Shown here piece after piece: positions 42,562 through 51,290 of a DNA stretch of 64,000 bases; position 1 is the first letter of the stretch; each line of letters opens with the position of its first letter. Both the position numbers and the translations under genes were made by a program. The stretch covers positions 248,001 to 312,000 of the forward strand of contig NZ_BDBZ01000001.1 in the NCBI RefSeq assembly GCF_001613245.1, given 5' to 3'. Source of the DNA: Nocardia speluncae NBRC 108251. Lineage in GTDB: Bacteria; Actinomycetota; Actinomycetes; Mycobacteriales; Mycobacteriaceae. The notes below the pieces were generated by a model that saw only the letters and a program-made list of their open reading frames with translations, ran no database searches and was not told where the DNA came from.

Positions 42562-43533
42562 GTGGATGTGGGTATTTTCGTTGTGGACGGCGTAGGTGAA
42601 CTCGGCTTGGGCGCCCTTTACGGGGCGTTCAGTACTGCGAACGTCCTGCGCAGTGAACTCGACCATCCACCGGCCGCGTGGAACGTGCACACGGTGTCAC
42701 TCGGTAGGTCGGTGCGGTCGGGTAGCGGAAACACCGTGCAGACCATCCCGCTGGGCGAGGTCTCGACGTCGTTCGATGCGCTGGTGGTGGCGGCGGTGAG
42801 CGTTCTGGAGCCCGATCCGCTGGTCGCGCTCGTCTCGGCCCCCGGTAACGCGTGGCTCCTCGATCGGCTACGCAGCGCACGTGAGCAGGGTGTACATCTC
42901 GCTGCCGCCTGTACCGGGACGTTCTTCCTGGCGGAAGCCGGTGTCCTCGACGGATCGCCGGCGACGACCAGCTGGTGGCTCGGGACGAGCTTCCGCGCGC
43001 GTTACCCGAGAGTGGATCTGGACGAGCGCAGCATCGTCTGCCACGGCGACGGCATCACCACGGCCGGCGCCTCGCTGTCCCACATGGATATGGCCCTGTC
43101 TCTCGTGTACCGCACCAGTCCGGAACTGGCGGAACAGGCACGGCGGTATCTCGCGTTCGACGGCCGCGCCAGCCAGGTGCCGTACGTCATCCCCGAGGTG
43201 GTCGCCCGGGGCAACCCGCTGATCGTCGCGTACGAACGCTGGGTGCGCGAGCATATCTCTGAGCAGTTCCTGATCTCGGGCGCGGCGCGTGAACTGGGCG
43301 TCACCGAACGCAGCCTGCAGCGCGCCACCCGCGCGGCGCTCGGGATGTCGCCCAAGGATTTCGCCGACGATATCCGGCTCGACCGGGCGACCCGGCTTCT
43401 GCGGACGACCGGCCTCACGGTCGAAGGGGTGGCTCGGGAAATCGGCTATGTGAACGCCAGCGCCCTGCGTGCGCTCATCCGCCGGCGGCGGGGGCTGTCA
43501 CCGGCGCAGATCCGGGCGCACAGTGGCCTGTGA
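42562..43533 (+). CDS. GlxA-type transcriptional regulator (DJ-1/PfpI + AraC)
   Basis: The product has 323 residues from GTG 42562, chosen because the PfpI-like domain begins there (VGIFVVDGVGELGLGAL). The upstream frame is open but lacks domain content. The amidotransferase-like domain has the nucleophile-elbow region AAACTGTFFLAEAGVLDG with its cysteine. The C-terminal AraC domain has two helix-turn-helices (ISGAARELGVTERSLQRATR; VEGVAREIGYVNASALRALI). GlxA-type regulators often control catabolic or stress genes. The target could be the divergent region upstream or unlinked genes. The start is uncertain because no good ribosome site is seen. Confidence 0.85.
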   Translation: MDVGIFVVDGVGELGLGALYGAFSTANVLRSELDHPPAAWNVHTVSLGRSVRSGSGNTVQTIPLGEVSTSFDALVVAAVSVLEPDPLVALVSAPGNAWLLDRLRSAREQGVHLAAACTGTFFLAEAGVLDGSPATTSWWLGTSFRARYPRVDLDERSIVCHGDGITTAGASLSHMDMALSLVYRTSPELAEQARRYLAFDGRASQVPYVIPEVVARGNPLIVAYERWVREHISEQFLISGAARELGVTERSLQRATRAALGMSPKDFADDIRLDRATRLLRTTGLTVEGVAREIGYVNASALRALIRRRRGLSPAQIRAHSGL

Positions 43534-43587
43534 GGCCCGGACGGCGATTGCGGTGGCGGCGCCGCAATTCCTCCCTACACTGACCGC

Positions 43588-43920
43588 ATGTATGTTCGAC
43601 GGCTGTTCGCCGTAGCCGGGTTCGTGGCCACACTGTCTCTGGGAGTTTCTGCCTGCACCGCCACCGGCGCGGGTGCTACCAGCCAATGCGATGTCCAAGG
43701 GTGCACGGTGACCTTCGATCGCGGCGTGGACGCGAAGATCAGCGTTCTCGGCGTGGACGCCGAACTCGCCGCCGTGGAGGGCAATGTGGTGACACTGAAG
43801 GTTGCCGGCCAGGAGGTGACAGTGCCGATGGGCTCGACCGAATCCGCGCAGGGCCTGGACCTGTCGGTCCGTGAGATCACCCAGGAGACGGTCGTGGTGC
43901 AGTTGTCCACCGGTCTCTGA
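43588..43920 (+). CDS. Small lipoprotein
   Basis: The product has 110 residues. The signal peptide (RRLFAVAGFVATLSLG) ends in the lipobox VSAC, giving a lipid-anchored protein of about 87 residues. The mature part has two further cysteines (QCDVQGC) that may form a disulfide and a repetitive beta-like pattern (VTFDRGVDAKISVLGVDAEL). No family is recognised with certainty. It follows the AraC-type regulator by 54 bases on the same strand. Confidence 0.7.
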   Translation: MYVRRLFAVAGFVATLSLGVSACTATGAGATSQCDVQGCTVTFDRGVDAKISVLGVDAELAAVEGNVVTLKVAGQEVTVPMGSTESAQGLDLSVREITQETVVVQLSTGL

Positions 43921-43980
43921 CCTCGGCGCCCCCGGTACCGGTGTGCGTGCCGATCCCACCGCGGTGCCTCCCGGGTGGGA

Positions 43981-45333
43981 TCATCTCGGCGCGCGGACCG
44001 GTGTCTCGGCCCAGCGCGGTTCGGCGCGACCGTAATCGGGGGCCGGGAAGGGGTAATCGGGGAATTCGGCCAGCGCGGGTGCGGCGGTGACGGTCTGTCC
44101 GTGCGTCACCGTATTGCGCGGGCCGGGCACCGCGGGTGCGGGATGGTCGGGGTTCCGGCCACGTTCGGACAGCAGCCAGGTGGCGGTCCGGGCCAGTGAG
44201 GCCCGGACGTCCCGGCCGAAACCGTCCCCGGTCCGGGCGGCGAGCGCGTCGACGACACCGGCGGCGAGTAGATAACCTGAAGCATGGTCGAGGGCCTGGG
44301 CGGGCAAGGCTCCGGGGAGCGCGGAGGCGCCCTCGATCACCGCGATACCGGTTGCAGCCTGCACGATGCTGTCGAAGCCGCGTCGGCCCGCCCAGGGACC
44401 GGCGAACCCCCAGGCGCTCACCCGGGCGTGTACCAGCCCTGGCCGGCCGGCCAGACCCAGCCGCTCGAGCGCGCCGGGCCGGTACCCCGTCACCAGGACA
44501 TCCGCGGCGTCCAACAGGCACTCCCAGTGCGTATTCGGCGTCCGCAGATCCAATAGGGCCGAAGATTTTCCTTGCCCGGTATCGGCGAACTGCCATGGGA
44601 TCTCCGGCAGTCCGGGCGGGTCCACCCGTAGGACTTCGGCCCCGAGTAGCGCCAGCGCGCGGGTGGCCACGGGCCCGGCGATCACCCGGGTCAGGTCGAG
44701 CACCCGCACACCCTGCAACGGCTGATACGGCGTGCCGGACACCGGCAGCGTACAGCGCCGCCGGTCCGACCGCTCCACGACAGCGACCAGCGGGCCGGCG
44801 GCGGCCGAACCCGCTTGTGGATGGGCTCGCCACTGGGCCTCGTCGCGTACCCGCACCGCTATCGCGCCGCGGGCCGCGGCCAGCTCCTCGAGGTCCGCGG
44901 CGCGGATCACGGCGATCTGGGACTCGGCCTGCTCCACGGGGGCATCCGCGGGTAACTCGAGCGCGGCCAGCAGGCGGGCGCGGTGATGCGGATAATTCGC
45001 GTGCGTACGCACCCAACCGTCGAAGGTGGGGAAGAAACCGGACAGATCGGCAAAACCGGCCACGGGGGCGCCGTCGATCCGCAGCAGCCGGTCACTGGTG
45101 AACGATGCCGCGATCCGTTCCGGGTCGAGGCGATGCCTGATCGGTGCCGTTCCCGCGGCCTCGCGATAGCGGTCGGCCGCCGCGATGAATGCCTGGACGG
45201 ATCCGGCGGCCAATCCACACACCGGCAGGGTGGCGGCGAGATAGCGCCCGGGGTCGGGCCGTTCCACCGGCTCCGACGCGGCAACGCCCGCACCGTCCTC
45301 GTAATCACGAACCAGCCGTGCTCCCACGTCCAC
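43981..45333 (-). CDS. CaiB/BaiF-type CoA-transferase (class III)
   Basis: The product has 450 residues. The second half carries the family start motif GVRVLDLTRVIAGPVATRAL and LLGAEVLRVDPPG, then DLRTPN and GYRPGALERLGL. The first 190 residues resemble a second, degenerate family domain, as in mycobacterial two-domain CoA-transferases. The enzyme moves CoA between carboxylic acids. The catalytic Asp of the family was not pinned down by eye, so activity is not assured. It sits between a lipoprotein and a DUF2784 gene with a gap, probably transcribed alone. The substrate is unknown. Confidence 0.8.
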   Translation of the reverse strand: MDVGARLVRDYEDGAGVAASEPVERPDPGRYLAATLPVCGLAAGSVQAFIAAADRYREAAGTAPIRHRLDPERIAASFTSDRLLRIDGAPVAGFADLSGFFPTFDGWVRTHANYPHHRARLLAALELPADAPVEQAESQIAVIRAADLEELAAARGAIAVRVRDEAQWRAHPQAGSAAAGPLVAVVERSDRRRCTLPVSGTPYQPLQGVRVLDLTRVIAGPVATRALALLGAEVLRVDPPGLPEIPWQFADTGQGKSSALLDLRTPNTHWECLLDAADVLVTGYRPGALERLGLAGRPGLVHARVSAWGFAGPWAGRRGFDSIVQAATGIAVIEGASALPGALPAQALDHASGYLLAAGVVDALAARTGDGFGRDVRASLARTATWLLSERGRNPDHPAPAVPGPRNTVTHGQTVTAAPALAEFPDYPFPAPDYGRAEPRWAETPVRAPR

Positions 45334-45407
45334 TGCTCCGAGCGTACTGGCGTGCGGCGCGGGCGATCCTCGGGTTACCGGTTGGCACAGCGATTTTCAT
45401 CACACCG

Positions 45408-45803
45408 TCACCCGGGGTGCGCAGAGTTCAGACGAGGGTGCGCCCGGTGACCCGCCCGGATCCGCCACCACCAGCCGGCCCACGACACCAGCACACAGAT
45501 CGCGACCAGTATGCGTACCTCGGCCAGCATGCTCTCCGGATAGATGACGCCGGTCAGGTAGTAGTCGATGAACCCCTCCGGTGGCAGTCCCTGGACCCCC
45601 GCGCGTTCACGTGCCCAGTTCTCGGCATAGGTCAGCGGGCAGTCGTAGCCGATCAGGACCGTGCCGAAACCCCAGGCTGCTGCCGCGCCGTGCAACCAGA
45701 TCGTGCGCGGCAGTCGCCAGGCAACGAAACCTCCCACCACCACGTAGCCGATGAACAGCACATGCACGGCGGCGGTCAGATCGGCGAGCAGCCGGTACCA
45801 CAC
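45408..45803 (-). CDS. DUF2784 membrane protein
   Basis: The product has 131 residues with three to four hydrophobic helices. The pattern matches DUF2784: LLADLTAAVHVLFIGYVVVG, HGAAAAWGFGTVLIGYDCPLT, YAENWARERAG and GFIDYYLTGVIYP. The conserved Cys-Pro-Leu-Thr and the Asn-Trp segment are present. Function is unknown. The start is GTG. It lies 40 bases from the SDR gene end, same strand, so co-transcription with it is possible. Confidence 0.82.
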   Translation of the reverse strand: MWYRLLADLTAAVHVLFIGYVVVGGFVAWRLPRTIWLHGAAAAWGFGTVLIGYDCPLTYAENWARERAGVQGLPPEGFIDYYLTGVIYPESMLAEVRILVAICVLVSWAGWWWRIRAGHRAHPRLNSAHPG

Positions 45804-45843
45804 CCTTCCAGGGTATGTCCTGATCGCGATGGCCGCGCCGGAT

Positions 45844-47292
45844 TCACCAGGGTGAGGGCCGGTAGTCCTTCAGGAAGCAGCCGTAGAGGTCTTCACCGGC
45901 TTCGCCGCGCACGATCGGGTCGTACACCCGGGCCGCGCCGTCCACCAGGTCCAGTGGGGCATGGAAGCCCTCGTCGGCCAGCCGGACCTTGGTGTAGTGC
46001 GGCCGTTCATCGGTGATCCAGCCGGTGTCCACCGCGGTCATCAGGATACGTTCGGATTCGAACATCTCACCGGCGCTGGTGCGGGTCAGCATGTTCAGCG
46101 CCGCCTTGGCCATATTGGTGTGCGGGTGCCCCGGCCCCTTGTAGCCGCGGGAGAACTGGCCCTCCATGGCCGAAACGTTCACCACATACTTGCGGCGAGC
46201 CGCCGCCGCGGCGAGCGCCGGGCGCAGCCGGGACACGAGGATGAACGGGGCCACCGAATTGCACAGCTGCACTTCGAGTAGTTCGGTGGGGTCGACCTCG
46301 CCGACCGTATGCACCCAGCTGTTGGTGTGGGCCAGATCGGGGACCAGGCCGCCGGCGTCGATGGCGACCCCGCGGGCGATCCGGTCCGGCGTGGCCGAAC
46401 CGGCCACCAGTGCCAGTTCGGCCACATCGGCGCCGGTGAGGCCGGGGGTGAGCGAGGCGGTGAGGGCGGTCGGATGCGCGCGGGTGGTCTGGCCGAAGGT
46501 CATCGTTTCGGGGAGTGCACCGGCGGGAAGCGGATCGGATTCGGCGGCGGCCAGGGCACTGTAGGCGCCAGGGGAGCGGCGGACGGTCTGTGCGGCGTTG
46601 TTGATGAGAATATCGAGCGGCCCCTGGGCCGCCACATCATCGGCGAGCGCGACGACCTGGGCAGGATCACGCAGGTCGATGCCGACGATCCGGAGCCGGT
46701 GCAGCCAGTCGGCGCTGTCGGGCTGGGCCGCGAAGCGGCGGATCGCATCGTTGGGGAACCGGGTGGTGACGGTGGTGTGTGCGCCGTCGCGCAGTAGCCG
46801 CAGCGCGATGTACATACCGATTTTCGCGCGGCCACCGGTCAAGAGGGCGCGGCGGCCCGACAGATCCGTGCGGGCGTCGCGGCGGTCGTGGCTTGTCGCG
46901 GCGCAGTCGGGGCACAATTGGTGGTAGAAGGCGTCGACGCGGGTGTACTTCTCCTTGCAGATGTAACAGCCCCGCGCCCGCAGCAGGGTTCCGGCCGACG
47001 CGCCGGTGGTGGCCGAGCTGATCGGGATCCCGGCCGTTTCGTCGTCGATCCGATTCGGCGACCCGGTGGCGGTGGCGGCCACTACCGCGCGATCGGCGGT
47101 GAGTTCGGCCTGCCTGGCGGCGATGCGGCGCTGCCGTTTGAGCTGCTTGAACATGCCGCCGACGGCGCGCTGGACCGTGATCGAGTCCGGGTGGCCGGGG
47201 TCCAGCCGGCCCGCTTGTTCGAGTACTCGCAGACAGGTGGTGAGGTCGTTCGGATCGATGCTGGTCGCGGCCATCGGTGCGGGGATGTCCAT
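45844..47292 (-). CDS. Short-chain dehydrogenase with N-terminal zinc-knuckle extension
   Basis: The product has 482 residues from ATG 47292 (an ATG at 47274 is also possible). The N-terminal 90 residues contain a helical segment (GGMFKQLKRQRRIAARQ). A zinc-binding pair follows: CYIC and, about 18 residues on, CPDC. The SDR domain comes next: RRALLTGGRAKIGMYIALRL as cofactor motif, ILINNAAQTVRR, VNVSAMEGQFSRGYKG and the later NMAKAALNM catalytic region, where the usual Tyr of YxxxK is replaced by the HTNMAKAAL context (Tyr in GYKG lies earlier). Length is twice that of classic SDRs. The substrate is unknown. It diverges from the acyl-CoA dehydrogenase. Confidence 0.75.
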   Translation of the reverse strand: MDIPAPMAATSIDPNDLTTCLRVLEQAGRLDPGHPDSITVQRAVGGMFKQLKRQRRIAARQAELTADRAVVAATATGSPNRIDDETAGIPISSATTGASAGTLLRARGCYICKEKYTRVDAFYHQLCPDCAATSHDRRDARTDLSGRRALLTGGRAKIGMYIALRLLRDGAHTTVTTRFPNDAIRRFAAQPDSADWLHRLRIVGIDLRDPAQVVALADDVAAQGPLDILINNAAQTVRRSPGAYSALAAAESDPLPAGALPETMTFGQTTRAHPTALTASLTPGLTGADVAELALVAGSATPDRIARGVAIDAGGLVPDLAHTNSWVHTVGEVDPTELLEVQLCNSVAPFILVSRLRPALAAAAARRKYVVNVSAMEGQFSRGYKGPGHPHTNMAKAALNMLTRTSAGEMFESERILMTAVDTGWITDERPHYTKVRLADEGFHAPLDLVDGAARVYDPIVRGEAGEDLYGCFLKDYRPSPW

Positions 47293-47471
47293 TCGTGAGC
47301 TGGGAAAGCGTGCCCACCATTGTGGCAAGGCGGGGGAGCAGGCCTGCGACCGGGCACGAAGGTCATCGCGACCGCTTCGTTGACATCGCGCCAATAGTGC
47401 GGGACAGTCGTTCCCGAACGGTCCGGCACCCAGGGTGCCGAGCTGATGATCACGAACCGAAGGATGCGGAT

Positions 47472-48617
47472 ATGGCACGCCCCGCGTGGAGCGACGACGA
47501 GGTCGAGGCGGTACGGGAACTCGCCCGCACCTACTTCGAAAAGGAAGTGGTGCCGCACGAGGAGCGGTTCATCGAACAGGGCCACCCGGACAGAGAGCTG
47601 TACCGGCGGGCCGGTGAACTGGGCCTGCTCTGCCCCGCGGTAGCCGAGGAATTCGGTGGCGGTGGCGGCACCTTCGCCCATGAGGCGGCCATCATCGAAG
47701 AGCAGGTGCGCGCGGGCGACGGTGCTCTCGGCATCCCGGTGCACAGTTCGATCATCGCGCCGTATCTGGCCGAATTCGGTTCCGACGAGCTGAAGAAGCG
47801 CGTCCTGCCCAAGGCCTGTAGCGGCGATATGGTCCTGTCCATCGGGATGACCGAACCGGGTACCGGTTCGGACCTACAGGCGATCACAACCCGTGCGGTG
47901 CGCGAGGGCGACGAATACGTGATCACCGGTTCGAAGATCTTCATCTCCAACGGCTGGCTGTGCGACGGCATCATCATCGCCGCCAAAACCGACCCCGAGA
48001 AGGGTGCGGCCGGGGTGTCGCTGCTGTTCGCCGAGGTGAGCGACGATACTCCGGGGTTCACCCGGGGCCGGATCCTGTCCAAGATCGGCGGGAAGGGGCA
48101 GGACACCGCGGAGCTGTTCTTCGACGGCCTGCGCGTTCCGGCGGCGAATCTGCTCGGCGGGGTCGAGGGGCAAGGCTTCTACCAGATGATGCAGTTGCTG
48201 GCCCAGGAGCGGCTCGTCACCGCGATCATGGCGGTAGCGATGATGGAACGCGCGGTCGAACTGACCGTCGAGTACACGAAGGGCCGCGAAGCGTTCGGTA
48301 AGCCGCTGTTCGCCATGCAGAACACCCGATTCGAACTGGCCGAATGCGCGACCATCGCCCGCACGAACCGGGTTTTCCTCGACGACTGCCTCACCCGGCA
48401 TCTGAAGGGTGAACTCGATATCCAGACCGCGGCCATGTCCAAGTACTGGTCCACCGATCAGCTCGGCATCGTCGTGGACCGATGCTTGCAGCTGTTCGGC
48501 GGCTACGGGTACATGACCGAATACCCGATCTCGCAGCTCTACACCGGTGCCCGGGTTCTACGGATCCTCGCGGGCAGCAACGAGGTGATGAAGGATCTCA
48601 TCGCCCGTGGGCTCTGA
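47472..48617 (+). CDS. Acyl-CoA dehydrogenase (long-chain type)
   Basis: The product has 381 residues from ATG 47472, with GAAGGA seven bases upstream. FAD-type signatures are present: SIGMTEPGTGSDLQ, ITGSKIFISNGW, GREAFGKPLFAMQNTRFELA and LFGGYGYMTEYPI. At the end, where short/medium-chain enzymes have the catalytic Glu (RIYEGTxE), the sequence is RILAGSNEVMKD, so the base lies elsewhere, as in long-chain and isovaleryl enzymes. It catalyses the first step of beta-oxidation, passing electrons to ETF. The overlapping TetR gene suggests acyl-CoA-responsive autoregulation. Confidence 0.9.
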   Translation: MARPAWSDDEVEAVRELARTYFEKEVVPHEERFIEQGHPDRELYRRAGELGLLCPAVAEEFGGGGGTFAHEAAIIEEQVRAGDGALGIPVHSSIIAPYLAEFGSDELKKRVLPKACSGDMVLSIGMTEPGTGSDLQAITTRAVREGDEYVITGSKIFISNGWLCDGIIIAAKTDPEKGAAGVSLLFAEVSDDTPGFTRGRILSKIGGKGQDTAELFFDGLRVPAANLLGGVEGQGFYQMMQLLAQERLVTAIMAVAMMERAVELTVEYTKGREAFGKPLFAMQNTRFELAECATIARTNRVFLDDCLTRHLKGELDIQTAAMSKYWSTDQLGIVVDRCLQLFGGYGYMTEYPISQLYTGARVLRILAGSNEVMKDLIARGL

Positions 48618-49260
48618 CCTCGAAGCCGACCCGGTCGGGAACGGGGCCGGGGCGCCGGTACGGCGGCGCCGCCTCGAACCCGACGAGCGCCGGGCCCAGA
48701 TCCTGGCCAAGGCGATCGATATGTTCGGTGAGCGGCCCTACGCCGCGGTATCCACGGCTGAACTCGCGCAGCGCGCCGGTGTGGCCCGGGGACTGATCAA
48801 CCACTACTTCGGCAACAAACGCGACCTCTACCTCGCGGTGGTGCGCCGGATGGTGACCCTGCCCCGGCCCGACGATCTACGCGTTCCCGAGGGCACCGCC
48901 CGGGAACGGATCGACGCCAGTGTCCGCTGGCTGCTCGATACGATTTCCGAGCACGGCAGCACCTGGGTGAAGGTGACCAGTCACGAAGGGGTCGGCGACG
49001 ATCCCGAGGTGCAGCAGATCCTGGACGCCGCCGACGATGCGGCGGCCCAGCGGCTGCTGCTGATGATCGGCCTGTCCGGTGCGGAGGCAGCAGAGCCGCG
49101 CCGGGCGATGGTCCGGGCCTACGGCGGGCTGGTGAAAGTCGCGGGCCGCGAATGGCTCACCCGCGGCACGATGACCCGCGCCCAGGTGCACGCACTGCTG
49201 GTCGATGTCCTCACCACACTTGTCACCGAATCCCTTCCGCGAGTGAACGGGGAGAACTAA
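48607..49260 (+). CDS. TetR-family transcriptional regulator
   Basis: The product has 217 residues. The start GTG overlaps the end of the acyl-CoA dehydrogenase gene by 11 bases, so the two are coupled. The N-terminal HTH is typical: RAQILAKAIDMFGERPYAAV, STAELAQRAGVARGLINHYF and GNKRDLYLAVV. The C-terminal ligand-binding domain is helical and diverged. It probably represses the upstream dehydrogenase in response to an acyl-CoA or other lipid ligand (inference from operon structure). Confidence 0.88.
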   Translation: MGSDLEADPVGNGAGAPVRRRRLEPDERRAQILAKAIDMFGERPYAAVSTAELAQRAGVARGLINHYFGNKRDLYLAVVRRMVTLPRPDDLRVPEGTARERIDASVRWLLDTISEHGSTWVKVTSHEGVGDDPEVQQILDAADDAAAQRLLLMIGLSGAEAAEPRRAMVRAYGGLVKVAGREWLTRGTMTRAQVHALLVDVLTTLVTESLPRVNGEN

Positions 49261-49430
49261 CCGGCCGTCATGGGTCTCGTTATGGAAAATCACGGCGTGT
49301 CGGATGGACATCTGTGATCCGCGCAACTCCGGGTTCCCGCAACGGCCGGTCCGATCCCGCTTATTCTTGGCGCAACGCCGGACAGGTCGACTCCTCGGGG
49401 TCCCCCGGCCGCAGTTCGAAGGGATCGCGC

Positions 49431-50186
49431 ATGGCATATTCGCAGCGCTGGCCGGAGGTACCGCAGGAGCACGAGGCGGGCCCACCTCCGCGGGCGCGGC
49501 GCCGGCCGGAACCGCATGAGGAACCCGAGGATCTCGACTACTCCGAGGATCCGGCTTTCGACACCGAGCGGCCCGTTGTCAACCCGTACGCCGTCGTTGC
49601 GCTGGTGGCGGCTCTGGTGCTGCTCTTCCCGGTCGCCCTCGTTTTCGGACTGGTCGCGTTCACCTATCCGCGCGGCCGGTTCATGGCCTTCGCGGCATTC
49701 CTGCTCGGCGCGCTGGAGGCGGCATTGCTGGTGGCGTTCGTCGTGCTGCCTCGTGATCGGGTATCGGATGCGTACTCCCGGGTCGGCGACGCGCTAGGGG
49801 TGACCACCGCCTCCGCGACCGCGGCCGGTGTTCCCGCCGAGGGCCCAGTGGAAAGCGCCACCGCCGTCTCCGTCCCACCCAGCGCGACGCCGCATACGCG
49901 GCCGCCGGTCGGCCGCGCCGAGCCCGAGGCACCGGTCGTCGCCGAACAGGGCACTGCCTGCCCGGAGCCGGCTCTGATCGGGGCGGCCACAGACGGCACC
50001 ACCCTGCTGTGCCTGGCCGGCGCCGAGTCCGTCACCGGCCCTCAATGGTCCGGGCCGCACCGGATCGCCGCGGCGGTACGTGACGAAGGCGGAGACTGCA
50101 CTGCCGGTGCGGGCGCCACCGCCCGCAGCGCCGGCGGCCGGGCACTGGTCTGCGAGGACGGAATCTGGGCGTTGTGGGTCTCGTGA
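49431..50186 (+). CDS. Two-helix membrane protein with Cys-containing C-terminal domain
   Basis: The product has 251 residues from ATG 49431 with AAGGGA before it. A Pro/Glu/Arg-rich cytoplasmic head (about 60 residues) precedes two membrane helices (VVALVAALVLLFPVALVFGL; AAFLLGALEAALLVAFVVL). An Ala/Pro/Thr linker then leads to an outer domain with four cysteines (GTACPEP, LLCLAG, GDCTAG, LVCEDG), possibly two disulfides. The layout resembles actinobacterial DUF4190-type membrane proteins, but the family is not certain. No function is assigned. Confidence 0.7.
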   Translation: MAYSQRWPEVPQEHEAGPPPRARRRPEPHEEPEDLDYSEDPAFDTERPVVNPYAVVALVAALVLLFPVALVFGLVAFTYPRGRFMAFAAFLLGALEAALLVAFVVLPRDRVSDAYSRVGDALGVTTASATAAGVPAEGPVESATAVSVPPSATPHTRPPVGRAEPEAPVVAEQGTACPEPALIGAATDGTTLLCLAGAESVTGPQWSGPHRIAAAVRDEGGDCTAGAGATARSAGGRALVCEDGIWALWVS

Positions 50187-50279
50187 ACCGACAACAGTCG
50201 CTGTCGGCACGCGCCCCGGCCCGCCCCGGACCGCAAACGACCACCGTGATCACGGAACATGCCCGGGACCTCCGTGGGC

Positions 50280-51290
50280 TCAGCCGGCCGGATCCGGCTT
50301 GCGGGCGCGGCTGGGCTGGACTCGGGGCGGCTCGTTCGGCATCTTGGGGTATTGCGGCGGCCACGGCGCGTCCATGAGCCCGGCCGCCAGATCGCGCTCG
50401 GACCACTCCAACAGCGGTTCGATGGATTGCGGAGGGCGATCCGCCCACGGATCGCCGGTTTCGGCGAGCCGCGCCGGAACGGTCGCGATCGTCAGCTCCT
50501 CGGGCACGACGGTATCCAGCTCGGACCAGCACAGCGGGGTCGATACCTGCGCGCCGACCTTCGGCCGCACACACCACGCCCCGAAAACGGTTTTGTGTGG
50601 AGCGTTCTGGTTGTAGTCCACGAAAACCCGCCGGCCGCGTTCCTCTTTCCACCAATGGGCGGTGATCTCGTCCGGATACCGGCGCTCCAATTCCCGCGCC
50701 AGCGCCACAGCGGCGGCGCGCACCTGGTAACCGTCCCAACGCGGTTGCAGCGCGATATACAGGTGCAGTCCGCGGGAACCCGAGGTTTTCACCCACGTCT
50801 CGATACCCAGTTCGGTACACAATTCGCGGGTACGCAGCGCCGCGGAGCGCAGTTCGTCGAACCCGATCCCGGGTGAGGGGTCGAGATCGATCCGGAGCTC
50901 GTCGGCGATCCGTAACTCCGCGGCATGGTTGGGCCACACGTGGAAGCCCAGGCAGCCCTGGTTCACGGCCCACAGCACATGCGCCATATCGTGTGCCACC
51001 AGCGCATCGCTGGTAGTGCCGTTCGGGGTGGACACCTCAACGGTGTGCAGCCAGTCCGGCGCCGATTTCGGCACCCGCTTCTGGAACCACGATTTTCCCG
51101 ACGCCCCGTCGGGGTAGCGTTCCAGCAGCAGCGGCCGCCCACCGTTCACGTGCAGGAATGCCTCGGCGACGCTCTGGTAGTAGCGCACCAGATCGAATTT
51201 CGTCTCGCCGCGGCGGGAAAAATACACCTTGCCGGGGTTGCTGATGGTCAACACCCGCCCCGCGACCTCGATATCGACGGATTCGCTCAT
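50280..51290 (-). CDS. LigD-type NHEJ DNA polymerase/primase
   Basis: The product has 336 residues. The start ATG 51290 overlaps the ligase stop as ATGA. Motifs match the polymerase domain of LigD: ISNPGKVYFSRRGETKFDLV, ERYPDGASGKSWFQKRVP, MAHVLWAVNQGCLGFHVWP, LRIDLDPSPG with the two catalytic aspartates, and WVKTSGSRGLHLYI. It fills and joins broken ends together with Ku and ligase. In mycobacteria and nocardiae these activities can be separate genes, as here. A Ku gene is not in this window. Confidence 0.92.
   Translation of the reverse strand: MSESVDIEVAGRVLTISNPGKVYFSRRGETKFDLVRYYQSVAEAFLHVNGGRPLLLERYPDGASGKSWFQKRVPKSAPDWLHTVEVSTPNGTTSDALVAHDMAHVLWAVNQGCLGFHVWPNHAAELRIADELRIDLDPSPGIGFDELRSAALRTRELCTELGIETWVKTSGSRGLHLYIALQPRWDGYQVRAAAVALARELERRYPDEITAHWWKEERGRRVFVDYNQNAPHKTVFGAWCVRPKVGAQVSTPLCWSELDTVVPEELTIATVPARLAETGDPWADRPPQSIEPLLEWSERDLAAGLMDAPWPPQYPKMPNEPPRVQPSRARKPDPAG

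Noticed and set aside
50189..50208. Possible terminator stem CCGACA...TGTCGG after the two-helix membrane protein
   Set aside because: Only six base pairs with no U-tract; too weak to report as a terminator.
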